From assembly GCA_017935065.1 (NCBI GenBank), contig JAGBIF010000028.1, positions 1 to 64,000 of the forward strand: a DNA stretch of 64,000 nt, written 5' to 3'. The notes beneath the pieces are model-generated. The model ran no database searches. It had not been told where the DNA came from and saw only the letters and a list, made by a program, of their open reading frames with translations. Shown piece after piece: positions 45,931-54,034 of this stretch (position 1 is its first letter; each line of letters begins with the position of its first letter). Made by a program: the position numbers and the translations under genes. This stretch comes from Clostridia bacterium. Its GTDB lineage: Bacteria > Bacillota > Clostridia > Oscillospirales > CAG-272.

Positions 45931-47106
45931 ATGGATATGTCAGTTTACAACAACAATCTCGAAGAGGCTTGCGCAAAATTCCGCGCTATCCTTGAGAAGC
46001 AGCTCGTGCGCGTTGAGAATATGAAGGCACAGGGCGACTTCACCGACTACGATGCTCTTGACACTATCAAAATAGGCATCTGTGGCGGTGACGGCATCGG
46101 CCCCACCATCAGCGCGGAGGCAGAGAGAGTTCTCAGGTTTATCCTTTCCGACCTTGAAGATGCAGGCAAGATTTCCTTCACCACGATAGACGGTCTCACT
46201 ATTGAGAACAGAATAGCAAAGGGCAAGGCCATTCCCGACGACGTTATGGACGCGCTTCTTGCGTGCGACGTAATTCTTAAGGGCCCCACCACCACTCCCC
46301 AGAAGGGTAGCGGTATGCCTAACATCGAGTCGGCAAACGTTGCTATGAGAAAGGCTCTTGACCTTTTCGCAAACATCCGTCCCGTTAAGGTTCCCGAGGA
46401 GGGCATCAACTGGGTAATCTTCCGCGAGAACACCGAGGGTGGCTACGCGGTCGGCTCGTCGGGCTTCAACGTCACCGAGGACCTTGCGGTTGACTTTACC
46501 ATCACCACGAAGCAGGGCTCCGACAGAATAGCAAGGCTTGCGTACGACTACGCAAGAAAGAACGGTATGACGAGAGTTTCGCTCGTCACCAAGGCAAACG
46601 TTATCAAGACCACCGACGGTAACTTCCTCGAGGATTGCCACAAGGTAGGCGACCTCTACCCCGAGATCACCACCGACGAGTGGTACGCTGACATTATGAC
46701 TGCAAAGCTCGTTGACAAGAAGAGAAGAAAGGACTTCCAGGTTCTCCTTCTTCCTAACCTCTACGGTGATATCATCTCCGACGAGGCAGCAGAGTTCCAG
46801 GGCGGTGTAGGCACCGCGGGCTGTGCTAACATCGGTAAGAAATACGCAATGTTCGAGGCAATTCACGGCTCGGCGCCCCGCATGGTAAACGAGGGCAGAG
46901 CACAGTATGCAGATCCCTGCTCAATGCTCAGAGCCTGCGTAATGCTTCTCAACCACATCGGCTACACCGACAGAGGCGCTAAGCTTGAGCGCGCGCTTGA
47001 CATCTGTATGTTCGAGGAAAAGAAGCTCACCATCACAGGCAGAGATACAGGCGCTACCTGCCGTGAGTTCGGTGACTACGTAATGGAAACGCTCAAGGGG
47101 CTTTAA
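45931..47106 (+). CDS. icd: Isocitrate dehydrogenase of the isocitrate/isopropylmalate dehydrogenase family
   Basis: This 391-residue enzyme oxidises isocitrate to 2-oxoglutarate and CO2. ATG 45931 is chosen because AAGGAG is 9 bases upstream; the earlier ATG overlaps the aconitase spacer without a site. Motifs are GICGGDGIGPTIS, IFRENTEGGYAVGSSGF, the metal Asp region LLPNLYGDIISDEAAEFQGGVG and FEAIHGSAPRM. The lack of the long phosphorylation loop of E. coli Icd suggests a smaller NAD-type enzyme, though cofactor choice is inferred. It completes the route to 2-oxoglutarate and glutamate. Confidence 0.88.
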   Translation: MDMSVYNNNLEEACAKFRAILEKQLVRVENMKAQGDFTDYDALDTIKIGICGGDGIGPTISAEAERVLRFILSDLEDAGKISFTTIDGLTIENRIAKGKAIPDDVMDALLACDVILKGPTTTPQKGSGMPNIESANVAMRKALDLFANIRPVKVPEEGINWVIFRENTEGGYAVGSSGFNVTEDLAVDFTITTKQGSDRIARLAYDYARKNGMTRVSLVTKANVIKTTDGNFLEDCHKVGDLYPEITTDEWYADIMTAKLVDKKRRKDFQVLLLPNLYGDIISDEAAEFQGGVGTAGCANIGKKYAMFEAIHGSAPRMVNEGRAQYADPCSMLRACVMLLNHIGYTDRGAKLERALDICMFEEKKLTITGRDTGATCREFGDYVMETLKGL

Positions 47107-47118
47107 GCCATAATTTAA

Positions 47119-47160
47119 AAAGAAGCGACAGTCGACAAATGTCAGACTGCCGTTTCTTTT
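47119..47160. terminator. Bidirectional terminator
   Basis: An AAAGAAGCGACAGTC-type arm pairs with GACTGCCGTTTCTTT with one mismatch. It lies between the convergent icd and lipoprotein genes. Confidence 0.8.
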
Positions 47161-47194
47161 TTTATTGAAAGATTATTCTGTTTTTATATTAGCT

Positions 47195-49297
47195 TTACTC
47201 GACAAATCCAATTTTTTTGTCGTATTTTCTGAACCATTTCTGAGATTCGTGGGAGTCTCTGGTTAGCAAATCCGTGTCAGCGGAGTGACACTTATAAGAA
47301 ATGGAGTTACCTGTTGACTGAAGCGTATCCTGATTAATTTCGCTAGTACTGCATACGCCTGCTATATATCCCATCGCAGGCTGGAACATACAGCCGTCAT
47401 GTCCGCCAGTAAGCCAATGATAAGAATGCAAATTATCAGACGAACCCGCAAAGATAAACTTAGTATTTGAAACCGAGCAATTTTTGAGATTTGAGGCGTA
47501 TACATAGCCTGCAATTCCTCCGTTTGAACGGTTTGTGTTTCTTGCAATATAGGTTAGCTCACAGTCGCTTACCGAGCTATCATGCAGGGTGCTCTGCGAG
47601 ATATTACCCGCTATTAATCCACCGTCGCCGCTTGAATAAATGCTTGATGACTTAACCTCGGTGTTTCGTATGATACCTTTGGCATATCCTGCAACAATAC
47701 CGCTACACGATACGTGTCTTAGGGTTTTGATGTGACAATCTGCCGCCTTAACATTCTCTACCGTTCCAAGGAGCTTAGCGCAAAGGGCTCCAACTCTCGC
47801 CCAACCTGCACCGCTATTGTTTTCCTTTATGTCTATCGTGATGCCGTTGATATTTAAATTCTTAATGCTTCCCGTAACATAGCCAAAAAGTCCGTATACC
47901 TTCTCATCACTCAAAGCTTTGCCATCATAAGCCAGCTTGAGATTCTTGACGGTTTTTCCGTTTCCGTCGAAGCTACCCGAAAAAGGTCTTTCGGTGCTTA
48001 CACCTATCGGATTCCATACCTTATACTTGAAAAGATCAATATCCTTTGTCAGCTTGTAATTTGCGTCGGGGCAGAAGCCTGCGGCAAAGAGCTGTGTGGG
48101 ATTTTCAATACAATAAGGATCACTCTCGGTGCCTGCGCCCGCATTGAAGATCATTGAAAAATTAGGCGCGTCCATAGTATCAAGCTTTGAAATTTTGTTG
48201 TAGTCAAAGACACCGTCGGGCGAGGACAGAACCATCTTAGTGCTAGATATTTCCGAGGTCGCTATCGCCGTATTTTCAAGCCTTCCCTTTTCATCATATA
48301 CGAAATACTGATATACATTTTGATTGGAAACAACAAACATTGCATACTGACGTCCTAGCTCAAATCCATCAAGCTCTTGCGAGCCTCCAACTGCGACCTG
48401 TTCCATAACCGACTCAGTCTGGCTATATGAAACCGACTCAGAAAGCTCTGTTGAAAGGCTAACAGTTCCTTTAACCATTCCAACTCCTACCTCAAGCGAT
48501 GTCGTCAGACCCATTGAAACCGACCTTTCAACACTTTCGGTAAAGCTGCTTTCCCATCCTGTGATTCTTTCCCAGGTTATGCTTGTACCTCCGTAATTAA
48601 CAAAATTACCTGAAGCCTTATGTACAATGGCATTTCTGATCTCACCGATTTTATAAACCACATAATATTTACCGTTTTCATCCCTTAATATATCGTGGAA
48701 CGAAACATCCTTCACAGTGCTTACTATATCCTGATAATCATTTACAAATAGCTGTGATCCAGTAATCTGTGTCCATTTTGCATATACGGTCGTACTTGAT
48801 GTCAAGGGCTTGTCAAATGAGAATTCGTTCTCATAATCGGGATATGTATACCAGCCTGAGAAGTAGTAGCCCTCCTTTTCGGGCGCGGCAGGCTCAATTG
48901 ACGTCTCGCCTTTATTCAAAGTCTGCGATTTTATATTGCTACCACCCATTGTATTGAATGTTAGCGTAACTTTATTGCTTTGTTCGTTAGCGGTGTCCTC
49001 GCCCTCTAATACAAAATAGGCGTATACCGACAAATCACTAGAGAGAGGCGCGTCCATAAGGGAGTTTGCGGTGAAGGGCTTTTCCCAGATTCCCTTATCC
49101 CAATACCAGCCCTTAAAAACATACCCATCCTTTTGGGGATTCTCGGGCATTGCAATCTGCTCATTTCCATCGGTTGTTATCCTGCCGTAATTCTCATTAT
49201 CAACAATGAAGCTTATATCAAACTTCATCCCGACACAAGAGGTTGCCAGAATACAAACAAGACACACCAAAAGAGTTAAGTAAACTAGCTTTTTCAT
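47195..49297 (-). CDS. Large lipoprotein with InlB repeats, a beta-pore-like segment and GLUG-type repeats
   Basis: This 700-residue protein starts at ATG 49297 after AAGGAG. Its signal peptide ends at LATSC (Cys21), so it is a likely lipoprotein. Two InlB-type repeats (about 25-95 and 105-175; GYVFKGWYWD and GYYFSGWYTY) come first. Residues 215-360 are a Ser/Thr-rich alternating segment (for example VKGTVSLSTELSESVSYSQT) that recalls the membrane-inserting strands of aerolysin/ETX-type toxins. The last 300 residues hold GLUG-like repeats (PFSGSFDGNGKTVKNLKL, YGLFGYVTGSIKNLNI, GGIAGYVYAS) that usually form a beta-helix. The promoter carries two Xre operators. The role is unknown; adhesion or membrane attack are options. 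Confidence 0.72.
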   Translation of the reverse strand: MKKLVYLTLLVCLVCILATSCVGMKFDISFIVDNENYGRITTDGNEQIAMPENPQKDGYVFKGWYWDKGIWEKPFTANSLMDAPLSSDLSVYAYFVLEGEDTANEQSNKVTLTFNTMGGSNIKSQTLNKGETSIEPAAPEKEGYYFSGWYTYPDYENEFSFDKPLTSSTTVYAKWTQITGSQLFVNDYQDIVSTVKDVSFHDILRDENGKYYVVYKIGEIRNAIVHKASGNFVNYGGTSITWERITGWESSFTESVERSVSMGLTTSLEVGVGMVKGTVSLSTELSESVSYSQTESVMEQVAVGGSQELDGFELGRQYAMFVVSNQNVYQYFVYDEKGRLENTAIATSEISSTKMVLSSPDGVFDYNKISKLDTMDAPNFSMIFNAGAGTESDPYCIENPTQLFAAGFCPDANYKLTKDIDLFKYKVWNPIGVSTERPFSGSFDGNGKTVKNLKLAYDGKALSDEKVYGLFGYVTGSIKNLNINGITIDIKENNSGAGWARVGALCAKLLGTVENVKAADCHIKTLRHVSCSGIVAGYAKGIIRNTEVKSSSIYSSGDGGLIAGNISQSTLHDSSVSDCELTYIARNTNRSNGGIAGYVYASNLKNCSVSNTKFIFAGSSDNLHSYHWLTGGHDGCMFQPAMGYIAGVCSTSEINQDTLQSTGNSISYKCHSADTDLLTRDSHESQKWFRKYDKKIGFVE

Positions 49298-49377
49298 TAA
49301 TTGTCTCCTTAAAACTGTAAAAAATGTTGTCAAACACAAAGCACCTGATTATATTATTCAAATGCTCCTGCGCCGAT

Positions 49378-49467
49378 TTATCTTTCGCGAAGGTTTTTGA
49401 CAGCTGCGGTTGAAAGCACACTCACCAACGCCTCGCCCTGTTCTCTACGAGTGTTGCGAAGATTCAT
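49378..49467 (-). CDS. Possible 29-residue leader peptide
   Basis: A short frame opens with ATG 49467 (MNLRNTRREQG...) and ends at TAA 49378. AGAAGGGGG precedes it closely. It lies in the long leader (about 210 bases) of the lipoprotein transcript. It may be a leader peptide or chance. Confidence 0.25.
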   Translation of the reverse strand: MNLRNTRREQGEALVSVLSTAAVKNLRER

Positions 49468-49518
49468 TCCCCCTTCTTTTCAAGTTTACAGTTGATACAA
49501 AATCCCCTCACAGCTTAC

Positions 49519-49547
49519 ATTTTATCACATTTTGTGATATATGTCAA
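49519..49547 (-). promoter_or_regulatory. Promoter of the large lipoprotein
   Basis: On the minus strand TTGACA (49542-49547), 17 bases and TAAAAT (49519-49524). The spacer is filled by an Xre-type operator. Confidence 0.8.
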
Positions 49548-49564
49548 TATCTCATATTGAGATA
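49523..49564 (-). promoter_or_regulatory. Two Xre-type operators at the lipoprotein promoter
   Basis: TATCACA-TTT-TGTGATA (49523-49539) lies between -35 and -10, and TATCTCA-TAT-TGAGATA (49548-49564) is directly upstream of -35. Both are perfect 7-3-7 palindromes and share the consensus TATCWCA-N3-TGWGATA with the two sites at 49975-50016. Confidence 0.8.
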
Positions 49565-49661
49565 GCTGTATCATTTTTCGATTCATTCGAGCTATATACG
49601 CACAGACTGAAGGTCTACATTAAAAATCAACGCGCCGCCGTGTCTATGCCCTAGTACAAAT

Positions 49662-49697
49662 AATAGGCTACTCATCTTCCGCAATGAGTAGCCTATT
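49662..49697 (-). terminator. Terminator of the xre gene
   Basis: AATAGGCTACTCAT pairs perfectly with ATGAGTAGCCTATT, 26 bases downstream of the xre stop on the minus strand. Confidence 0.85.
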
Positions 49698-49722
49698 ATC
49701 GTTTATCTATTTATTTCCTTAA

Positions 49723-49929
49723 TCAGTTGTATGGCTCTTTAGTATCCGTCAGTCCCAGCAGGTAGTCGGTGGAGGTTTTATAAAACCTCGCAAGCTCTAT
49801 CAGAAATTCTATCGGTATCTGCCTGCGCCCGTTCTCATATTGAGAATAGGTATTTTGCCTGATGTGGAGATAGTCGGCAATATCCTGCTGTGTAAGGTCA
49901 TTATCCTCTCTCAAATCCTTTATTCGCAT
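49723..49929 (-). CDS. Xre-family repressor of the local operator set
   Basis: This 68-residue protein is a single Cro/C1-type helix-turn-helix: LREDNDLTQQDIADYLHI, RQNTYSQYENGRRQIP, then FLIELARFYKTSTDYLLGL. GAGGTG lies just before ATG. It is divergent from the coiled-coil gene, and the shared spacer holds two copies of the operator that also marks the lipoprotein promoter. Binding there by this protein is inferred from position and the dyad form typical of the family. It probably represses itself, the coiled-coil gene and the lipoprotein gene. Confidence 0.85.
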   Translation of the reverse strand: MRIKDLREDNDLTQQDIADYLHIRQNTYSQYENGRRQIPIEFLIELARFYKTSTDYLLGLTDTKEPYN

Positions 49930-49974
49930 AATTCACCTCTATAATCAAATAAAAACCGTACGATTATTATATAC

Positions 49975-50016
49975 AATCTCACTTTGAGATATTGACAATT
50001 ATCTCATATTGTGATA
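49975..50016. promoter_or_regulatory. Two Xre-type operators between xre and the coiled-coil gene
   Basis: AATCTCA-CTT-TGAGATA (49975-49991) and TATCTCA-TAT-TGTGATA (50000-50016). As at the lipoprotein promoter, one copy lies just upstream of -35 and the other between -35 and -10. Confidence 0.8.
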
Positions 50017-50020
50017 GTAT
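49992..50020 (+). promoter_or_regulatory. Promoter of the coiled-coil membrane protein
   Basis: TTGACA (49992-49997), 17 bases and TAGTAT (50015-50020), with the second operator inside the spacer. Confidence 0.75.
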
Positions 50021-50084
50021 ACATTTATATACGGCAATTATTTTCAAAATTTACGCACAGACCTGATAGGAGGATTATACTTAA

Positions 50085-51314
50085 ATGGAAACAAAGGAAG
50101 CAACACTCGCGGGACTGTACCAGCTAAGGGCAGGAATGTCATTCATCACCAAAAAGCTTTCGACGATGAAAGAAATCCGAGAGGGCTACGATAATTTAAA
50201 GAAAAGTGAAGAAAGGGATATTAAGGATTTACGAGCAAAACGCGCAAGAATCAGCGAGGAGTTCGAAGAAAACAACAAGCGTATTAAAAAGCATAGAGAG
50301 AATGTGCGCTATGAAACCGATTATGCGGAGGACTGCAAAGGCGATATCGTCACTTATATGTTTAGAAACATCGCCCTGACTATTGTCTTCGTGCTTATCG
50401 TTGGAGTGGTTGGTCTTTTCGGAGTTGGGACGGCTATCACCTTTGGCGCTCCGATAGAAGTACCGTTTTTTAAGAGTTTTTTTGACTTTTTTAAGGACAC
50501 ATCCTTCCTTTCGGTAGTTGGAGGCGTGGCAGGCACGGTTGTTTCAATAATAGGCGGTGTACGTTATATTATTTGGATGGCAGATGATATGTACCCGGAT
50601 GTTACCAGCGCAAGGCACCGGCGCTATAAGAGCCTAAACAGCGTATTGGAAAGCAGGAATGAAGTAGCCAGGCTCAAAAGGAGGCAGGAGGAATTAAAGG
50701 CGTTGACTCCCGCAGATGATGCGGAAGCGGTAATTCACAGAGCATATGACGAAAGAAAAAAACAGTACAAGCAAAGATACGACGCACCGTTTCTCGAGGC
50801 AAGAATTGCGGCGGAAGCAACCCTTATGGCTCTTGATAATACTGCAATAATAGATTCAAGCGACTGGGAAAGCACCGACCTTTTGATATATTATCTGCAA
50901 ACGCGAAGAGCCGACAATATAAAGGATGCACTGGCTTGCCTTGACAGACAGAAGCAAACCAGCGCAATTGTCAATGCGGTAAAGCAGGCGCACCAGGATA
51001 TAAGCGCGAAAATGGATGCATCCACGCGAAGCTTGAGCTCTACTATATCCACCTCTATGCAAAACCTGAGTAGCGAAATCAGGGCGGGTATAGGCAGTGT
51101 AGTCTCTTCAGTAAAGAAACTAGACTCAAGAATTTCTGACGTAAGTGCAAGAATCGATGAATCAAACAGCCGCCTGTCAAGCCTTTGCACAGGACAAGCT
51201 CTGCAAAGCGCAATGATAGAAAAAATGTCAAGCAATTCAAGCTATCTTGCAGACAGCGTGGATTCGTTGAGAAGCAGTATTAATTCGGGTGTCAGAACCT
51301 ACAGCTATACCTGA
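50085..51314 (+). CDS. Two-TM coiled-coil protein of unknown function
   Basis: This 409-residue protein follows AGGAGG. A basic, charged coiled coil spans about residues 20-75, then two membrane helices (about 94-117 and 140-164), a second charged coiled coil (about 180-235) and a C-terminal half (300-400) with heptads rich in Ser, Ile and Leu (SSTISTSMQNLSSEIRAG, KKLDSRISDVSARIDESNSRL). Both long domains would face the same side. The layout recalls membrane-bound scaffold proteins, but I recognise no family. It shares promoter architecture with the InlB/GLUG lipoprotein and is divergent from the Xre gene, so the three are probably one regulated system. Confidence 0.75.
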   Translation: METKEATLAGLYQLRAGMSFITKKLSTMKEIREGYDNLKKSEERDIKDLRAKRARISEEFEENNKRIKKHRENVRYETDYAEDCKGDIVTYMFRNIALTIVFVLIVGVVGLFGVGTAITFGAPIEVPFFKSFFDFFKDTSFLSVVGGVAGTVVSIIGGVRYIIWMADDMYPDVTSARHRRYKSLNSVLESRNEVARLKRRQEELKALTPADDAEAVIHRAYDERKKQYKQRYDAPFLEARIAAEATLMALDNTAIIDSSDWESTDLLIYYLQTRRADNIKDALACLDRQKQTSAIVNAVKQAHQDISAKMDASTRSLSSTISTSMQNLSSEIRAGIGSVVSSVKKLDSRISDVSARIDESNSRLSSLCTGQALQSAMIEKMSSNSSYLADSVDSLRSSINSGVRTYSYT

Positions 51315-51343
51315 CATTTGAATACAATACAATGTAATATTTT

Positions 51344-51378
51344 AAAAACGGTTGCTCAATGGCTAAGCAACCGTTTTT
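51344..51378. terminator. Bidirectional terminator
   Basis: AAAAACGGTTGCT pairs with AGCAACCGTTTTT between convergent genes. Confidence 0.9.
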
Positions 51379-51412
51379 ATTTATTATTTAAGCTACTCGC
51401 GTTTTTGGCGAA

Positions 51413-52843
51413 TTACTTTAAGATTGAAACAGCATCTCCTATGGTCTTTTCAAATGCCTCGCGACCGTATTTATCTACATCCGCCTTGCTCTTTTCTCCG
51501 TGTGTTAAGCAACCTGCACCACCGATACAGCCGCCTATGCAAGCCATTCCTTCTATAAAGTTGCCGTCGAGTATCCCCTTGTTAAGCTTAAGAAGCGCCA
51601 TACGGCAGGCTTCAATGCCGTCACATACAACAGGCTTGATCTCAAAGTCGATATTCTGTTCTTTCATAGCCTGTGCCGCCGCATCGGTAAGTCCGCCGCT
51701 ACGGGCAAAGATACGGCCAAAGTAGGAAGCATTGTCAAGAACGCCCTCTTCGAGTGATGAGATATCAAGATCGCGGCTATCGAACAATGCCTGAAGCTCC
51801 TCAAACGTAAGCACGGTATCCACATAGGGCTTAACCTCTTCAAGCTGTGCCTCAGCCTTTTTAGCAGTGCAGGGACCGATAAAGATGACCTTTGCGTTAG
51901 GTGTTGTCTCTTTAATGTACTTCGCCAGAACTGCCATTGGCGACATATTGTGAGATATATGCTCCACAAGCTTTGGGAATGCAGACTTGATGTAACGAAC
52001 GAATGCAGGACAGCAGGAGCTTGTAAGAAGCCCTTTTTCGGAAAGCTCCTTGGCCTCTGCCATCGCAACCATATCCGCGCCAAGTGCCGCCTCAATAACG
52101 TCGTGGAAGCCAAGCATCTTAAGTCCCGTCACGACCTGCCCGAGCTTTGCATAAGAAAACTGGCTGGAAATTGAGGGTGCAACGACGGCGTAAACCTTAT
52201 AGCTGCCACCTCTTGTATTTCTCTCGCTCTTTTTAAGTATATCAATAGCATTGACCATGAAGGATTTATCCATAATTGCTCCAAAGGGGCACTGATATAC
52301 ACAGGCTCCGCACTGTATGCACTTGGAATTGTCTATTTTAGCCGCCTTATCGTCGTTCATCGAGATTGCCTTTACCTTGCAGGCATTCTGACAGGGACGC
52401 TTACGGCCTACGATTGCGGTATAGGGGCAAACCTTTGCGCACGCACCGCACTCCTTGCATTTAGACTTGTCAATATGAGCAACGTGATTGTGATCAAAGG
52501 TGATAGCCCCAAATCTGCAAACATCCTCACAACGGTGCGCAAGGCAGCCTCTGCAGGCGTTGGTTACCTCATAGCCGCCAACAGGACATTCGTCACAGGC
52601 TATATCAATAACCTCGATAATATTCGGGTTATCCTTGTCTCCGCCCATAGCGATTTTTACACGCTCACCCAGTATAGCGCGTTCCTTATAAACACAGCAA
52701 CGCATCGTTGCTTCCTTTCCTGGGGCGAGCTTAGCGGGAATATCCATTATATTCTCAAGCAGCTTATCCTCCCAGGCCAGGCGCGCAACCTCGCGCAAAA
52801 CCTTATATTTCAAGTGCTGTACCTTCGTATCAAACTTGCGCAT
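51413..52843 (-). CDS. [FeFe] hydrogenase, group B-like monomeric enzyme
   Basis: This 476-residue protein has a cysteine-rich N-terminal part with several [4Fe-4S] motifs (residues 83-186, CxxCxxCxxxCP at 129-139 and 175-185) and a complete H-cluster domain. TSSCCPAF gives Cys277 and Cys278, GPCTAKKAE gives Cys325, and MACIGGCIGG gives Cys435 and Cys439. TSCCPAF instead of TSCCPGW is typical of the group B enzymes. It evolves or oxidises H2 with ferredoxin. It closes the operon after the PP2C and sensory-hydrogenase genes. The maturation genes hydEFG are not in the window. Confidence 0.85.
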   Translation of the reverse strand: MRKFDTKVQHLKYKVLREVARLAWEDKLLENIMDIPAKLAPGKEATMRCCVYKERAILGERVKIAMGGDKDNPNIIEVIDIACDECPVGGYEVTNACRGCLAHRCEDVCRFGAITFDHNHVAHIDKSKCKECGACAKVCPYTAIVGRKRPCQNACKVKAISMNDDKAAKIDNSKCIQCGACVYQCPFGAIMDKSFMVNAIDILKKSERNTRGGSYKVYAVVAPSISSQFSYAKLGQVVTGLKMLGFHDVIEAALGADMVAMAEAKELSEKGLLTSSCCPAFVRYIKSAFPKLVEHISHNMSPMAVLAKYIKETTPNAKVIFIGPCTAKKAEAQLEEVKPYVDTVLTFEELQALFDSRDLDISSLEEGVLDNASYFGRIFARSGGLTDAAAQAMKEQNIDFEIKPVVCDGIEACRMALLKLNKGILDGNFIEGMACIGGCIGGAGCLTHGEKSKADVDKYGREAFEKTIGDAVSILK

Positions 52844-52855
52844 TTTATAGTCTCC

Positions 52856-54034
52856 TTAAAAATAGCTTACCTTTATCCGCTTGCCCATTTTTTTCAGGCA
52901 AGCAGATAACTCTTCTACCAGATTCATTTTAATATTGAAGTTAATGGGAAGATCGGGGTTCTGATGGGCGGGGTTTACTGCTCTGCCCACATAGAAATTA
53001 ATGTCGGTCGCCTCCTCGAACAAAAGGCGGCTGATGAGAGATGCTCCGTCCTTCTTGAAGTTCCACTGCTCGTAAAGCTCGTTTTCGCCGAGATAATCCT
53101 TTGCGTACTGAATTACCTTATTCATCGTTATAACGCCCTCGGTTACGAGATCAACGCCTTCGATATAGGCAATAGGCGGAACATCGCTACGTTCAAAGTT
53201 CAGGCTTACCTCTACCTTTTTACCAAGATATTTTGCCGCAATCGAGGAAGTCGTTCCGCCGCAAATGATATGCTTACCAACCTTTGAGAAAAAGAGTGAC
53301 ATCATACGGGTGGCGTCGTCACGGTTTGAAGGCGGTCCGAACAGAATATTCATAGGCTCTCTCTTGCGGATTTTTACAACACATGCTGTAGTATCATCAC
53401 CGGGCTTTCCACAGTAGAGCCTGTCACACTCGTCAACAAGCATTGTCGAAAGATTTTTTGCGGTATATCCGCCCGCCACAAGCGCCTGCATATAGTCCGC
53501 TATATCCTCACGCTTCCATCCGAAGTTGTATTTTCTTCCCATTCCCGCGTGAGGACAGCCGTCACTCATAGCAATGAACACATCGTTCTCCTGCAGGCAG
53601 ATGGTGGACTTGTATATCCTCTTTCCACCGATGTTCATTTCGGTCTTTGGATAATCGTAAATGCCGTAATCTCTTATGAGTATTACCTGAGGATTATCGT
53701 ACTGAATTATCTCGGCTATTTCGTTATTCAACAGATGAATGATCGTAAACGTGGAATAAGCCACACCTCGCACCGAGCATACGGGCAGGGTTTGGGCAAT
53801 CGTAGACACACATTCCTCGATAGGTAATCCTGCTGCCATCATTGTTGAAATAATTTTAGAGGTAAGAGTGGACAGGATGCTTGCCTTAACACCCGAGCCA
53901 AGACCGTCGGCAAGCACGATCACGGTGGAATTTTCATTTTCTTCTACTACATCAACATGGTCTCCGCAAAGCTCCTCGCCGACGTGGTTAATGCTTTTAT
54001 ATCCTATATCCGCACACAGATCATTCATCGTCAA
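52856..54034 (-). CDS. PP2C/SpoIIE-type serine phosphatase
   Basis: This 392-residue protein carries a SpoIIE-like phosphatase domain in its first 230 residues: GDHVDVVEE, VIVLADGLGSGVKAS, VFIAMSDGCPHAGMG and PGDDTTACVVKI supply the metal aspartates. The last 160 residues form a separate domain with no recognised family. Its start overlaps the sensory hydrogenase by 14 bases. PP2C genes next to PAS-hydrogenases are a known neighbourhood and suggest that redox or H2 sensing is passed to protein phosphorylation. The target is unknown. Confidence 0.85.
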   Translation of the reverse strand: MTMNDLCADIGYKSINHVGEELCGDHVDVVEENENSTVIVLADGLGSGVKASILSTLTSKIISTMMAAGLPIEECVSTIAQTLPVCSVRGVAYSTFTIIHLLNNEIAEIIQYDNPQVILIRDYGIYDYPKTEMNIGGKRIYKSTICLQENDVFIAMSDGCPHAGMGRKYNFGWKREDIADYMQALVAGGYTAKNLSTMLVDECDRLYCGKPGDDTTACVVKIRKREPMNILFGPPSNRDDATRMMSLFFSKVGKHIICGGTTSSIAAKYLGKKVEVSLNFERSDVPPIAYIEGVDLVTEGVITMNKVIQYAKDYLGENELYEQWNFKKDGASLISRLLFEEATDINFYVGRAVNPAHQNPDLPINFNIKMNLVEELSACLKKMGKRIKVSYF

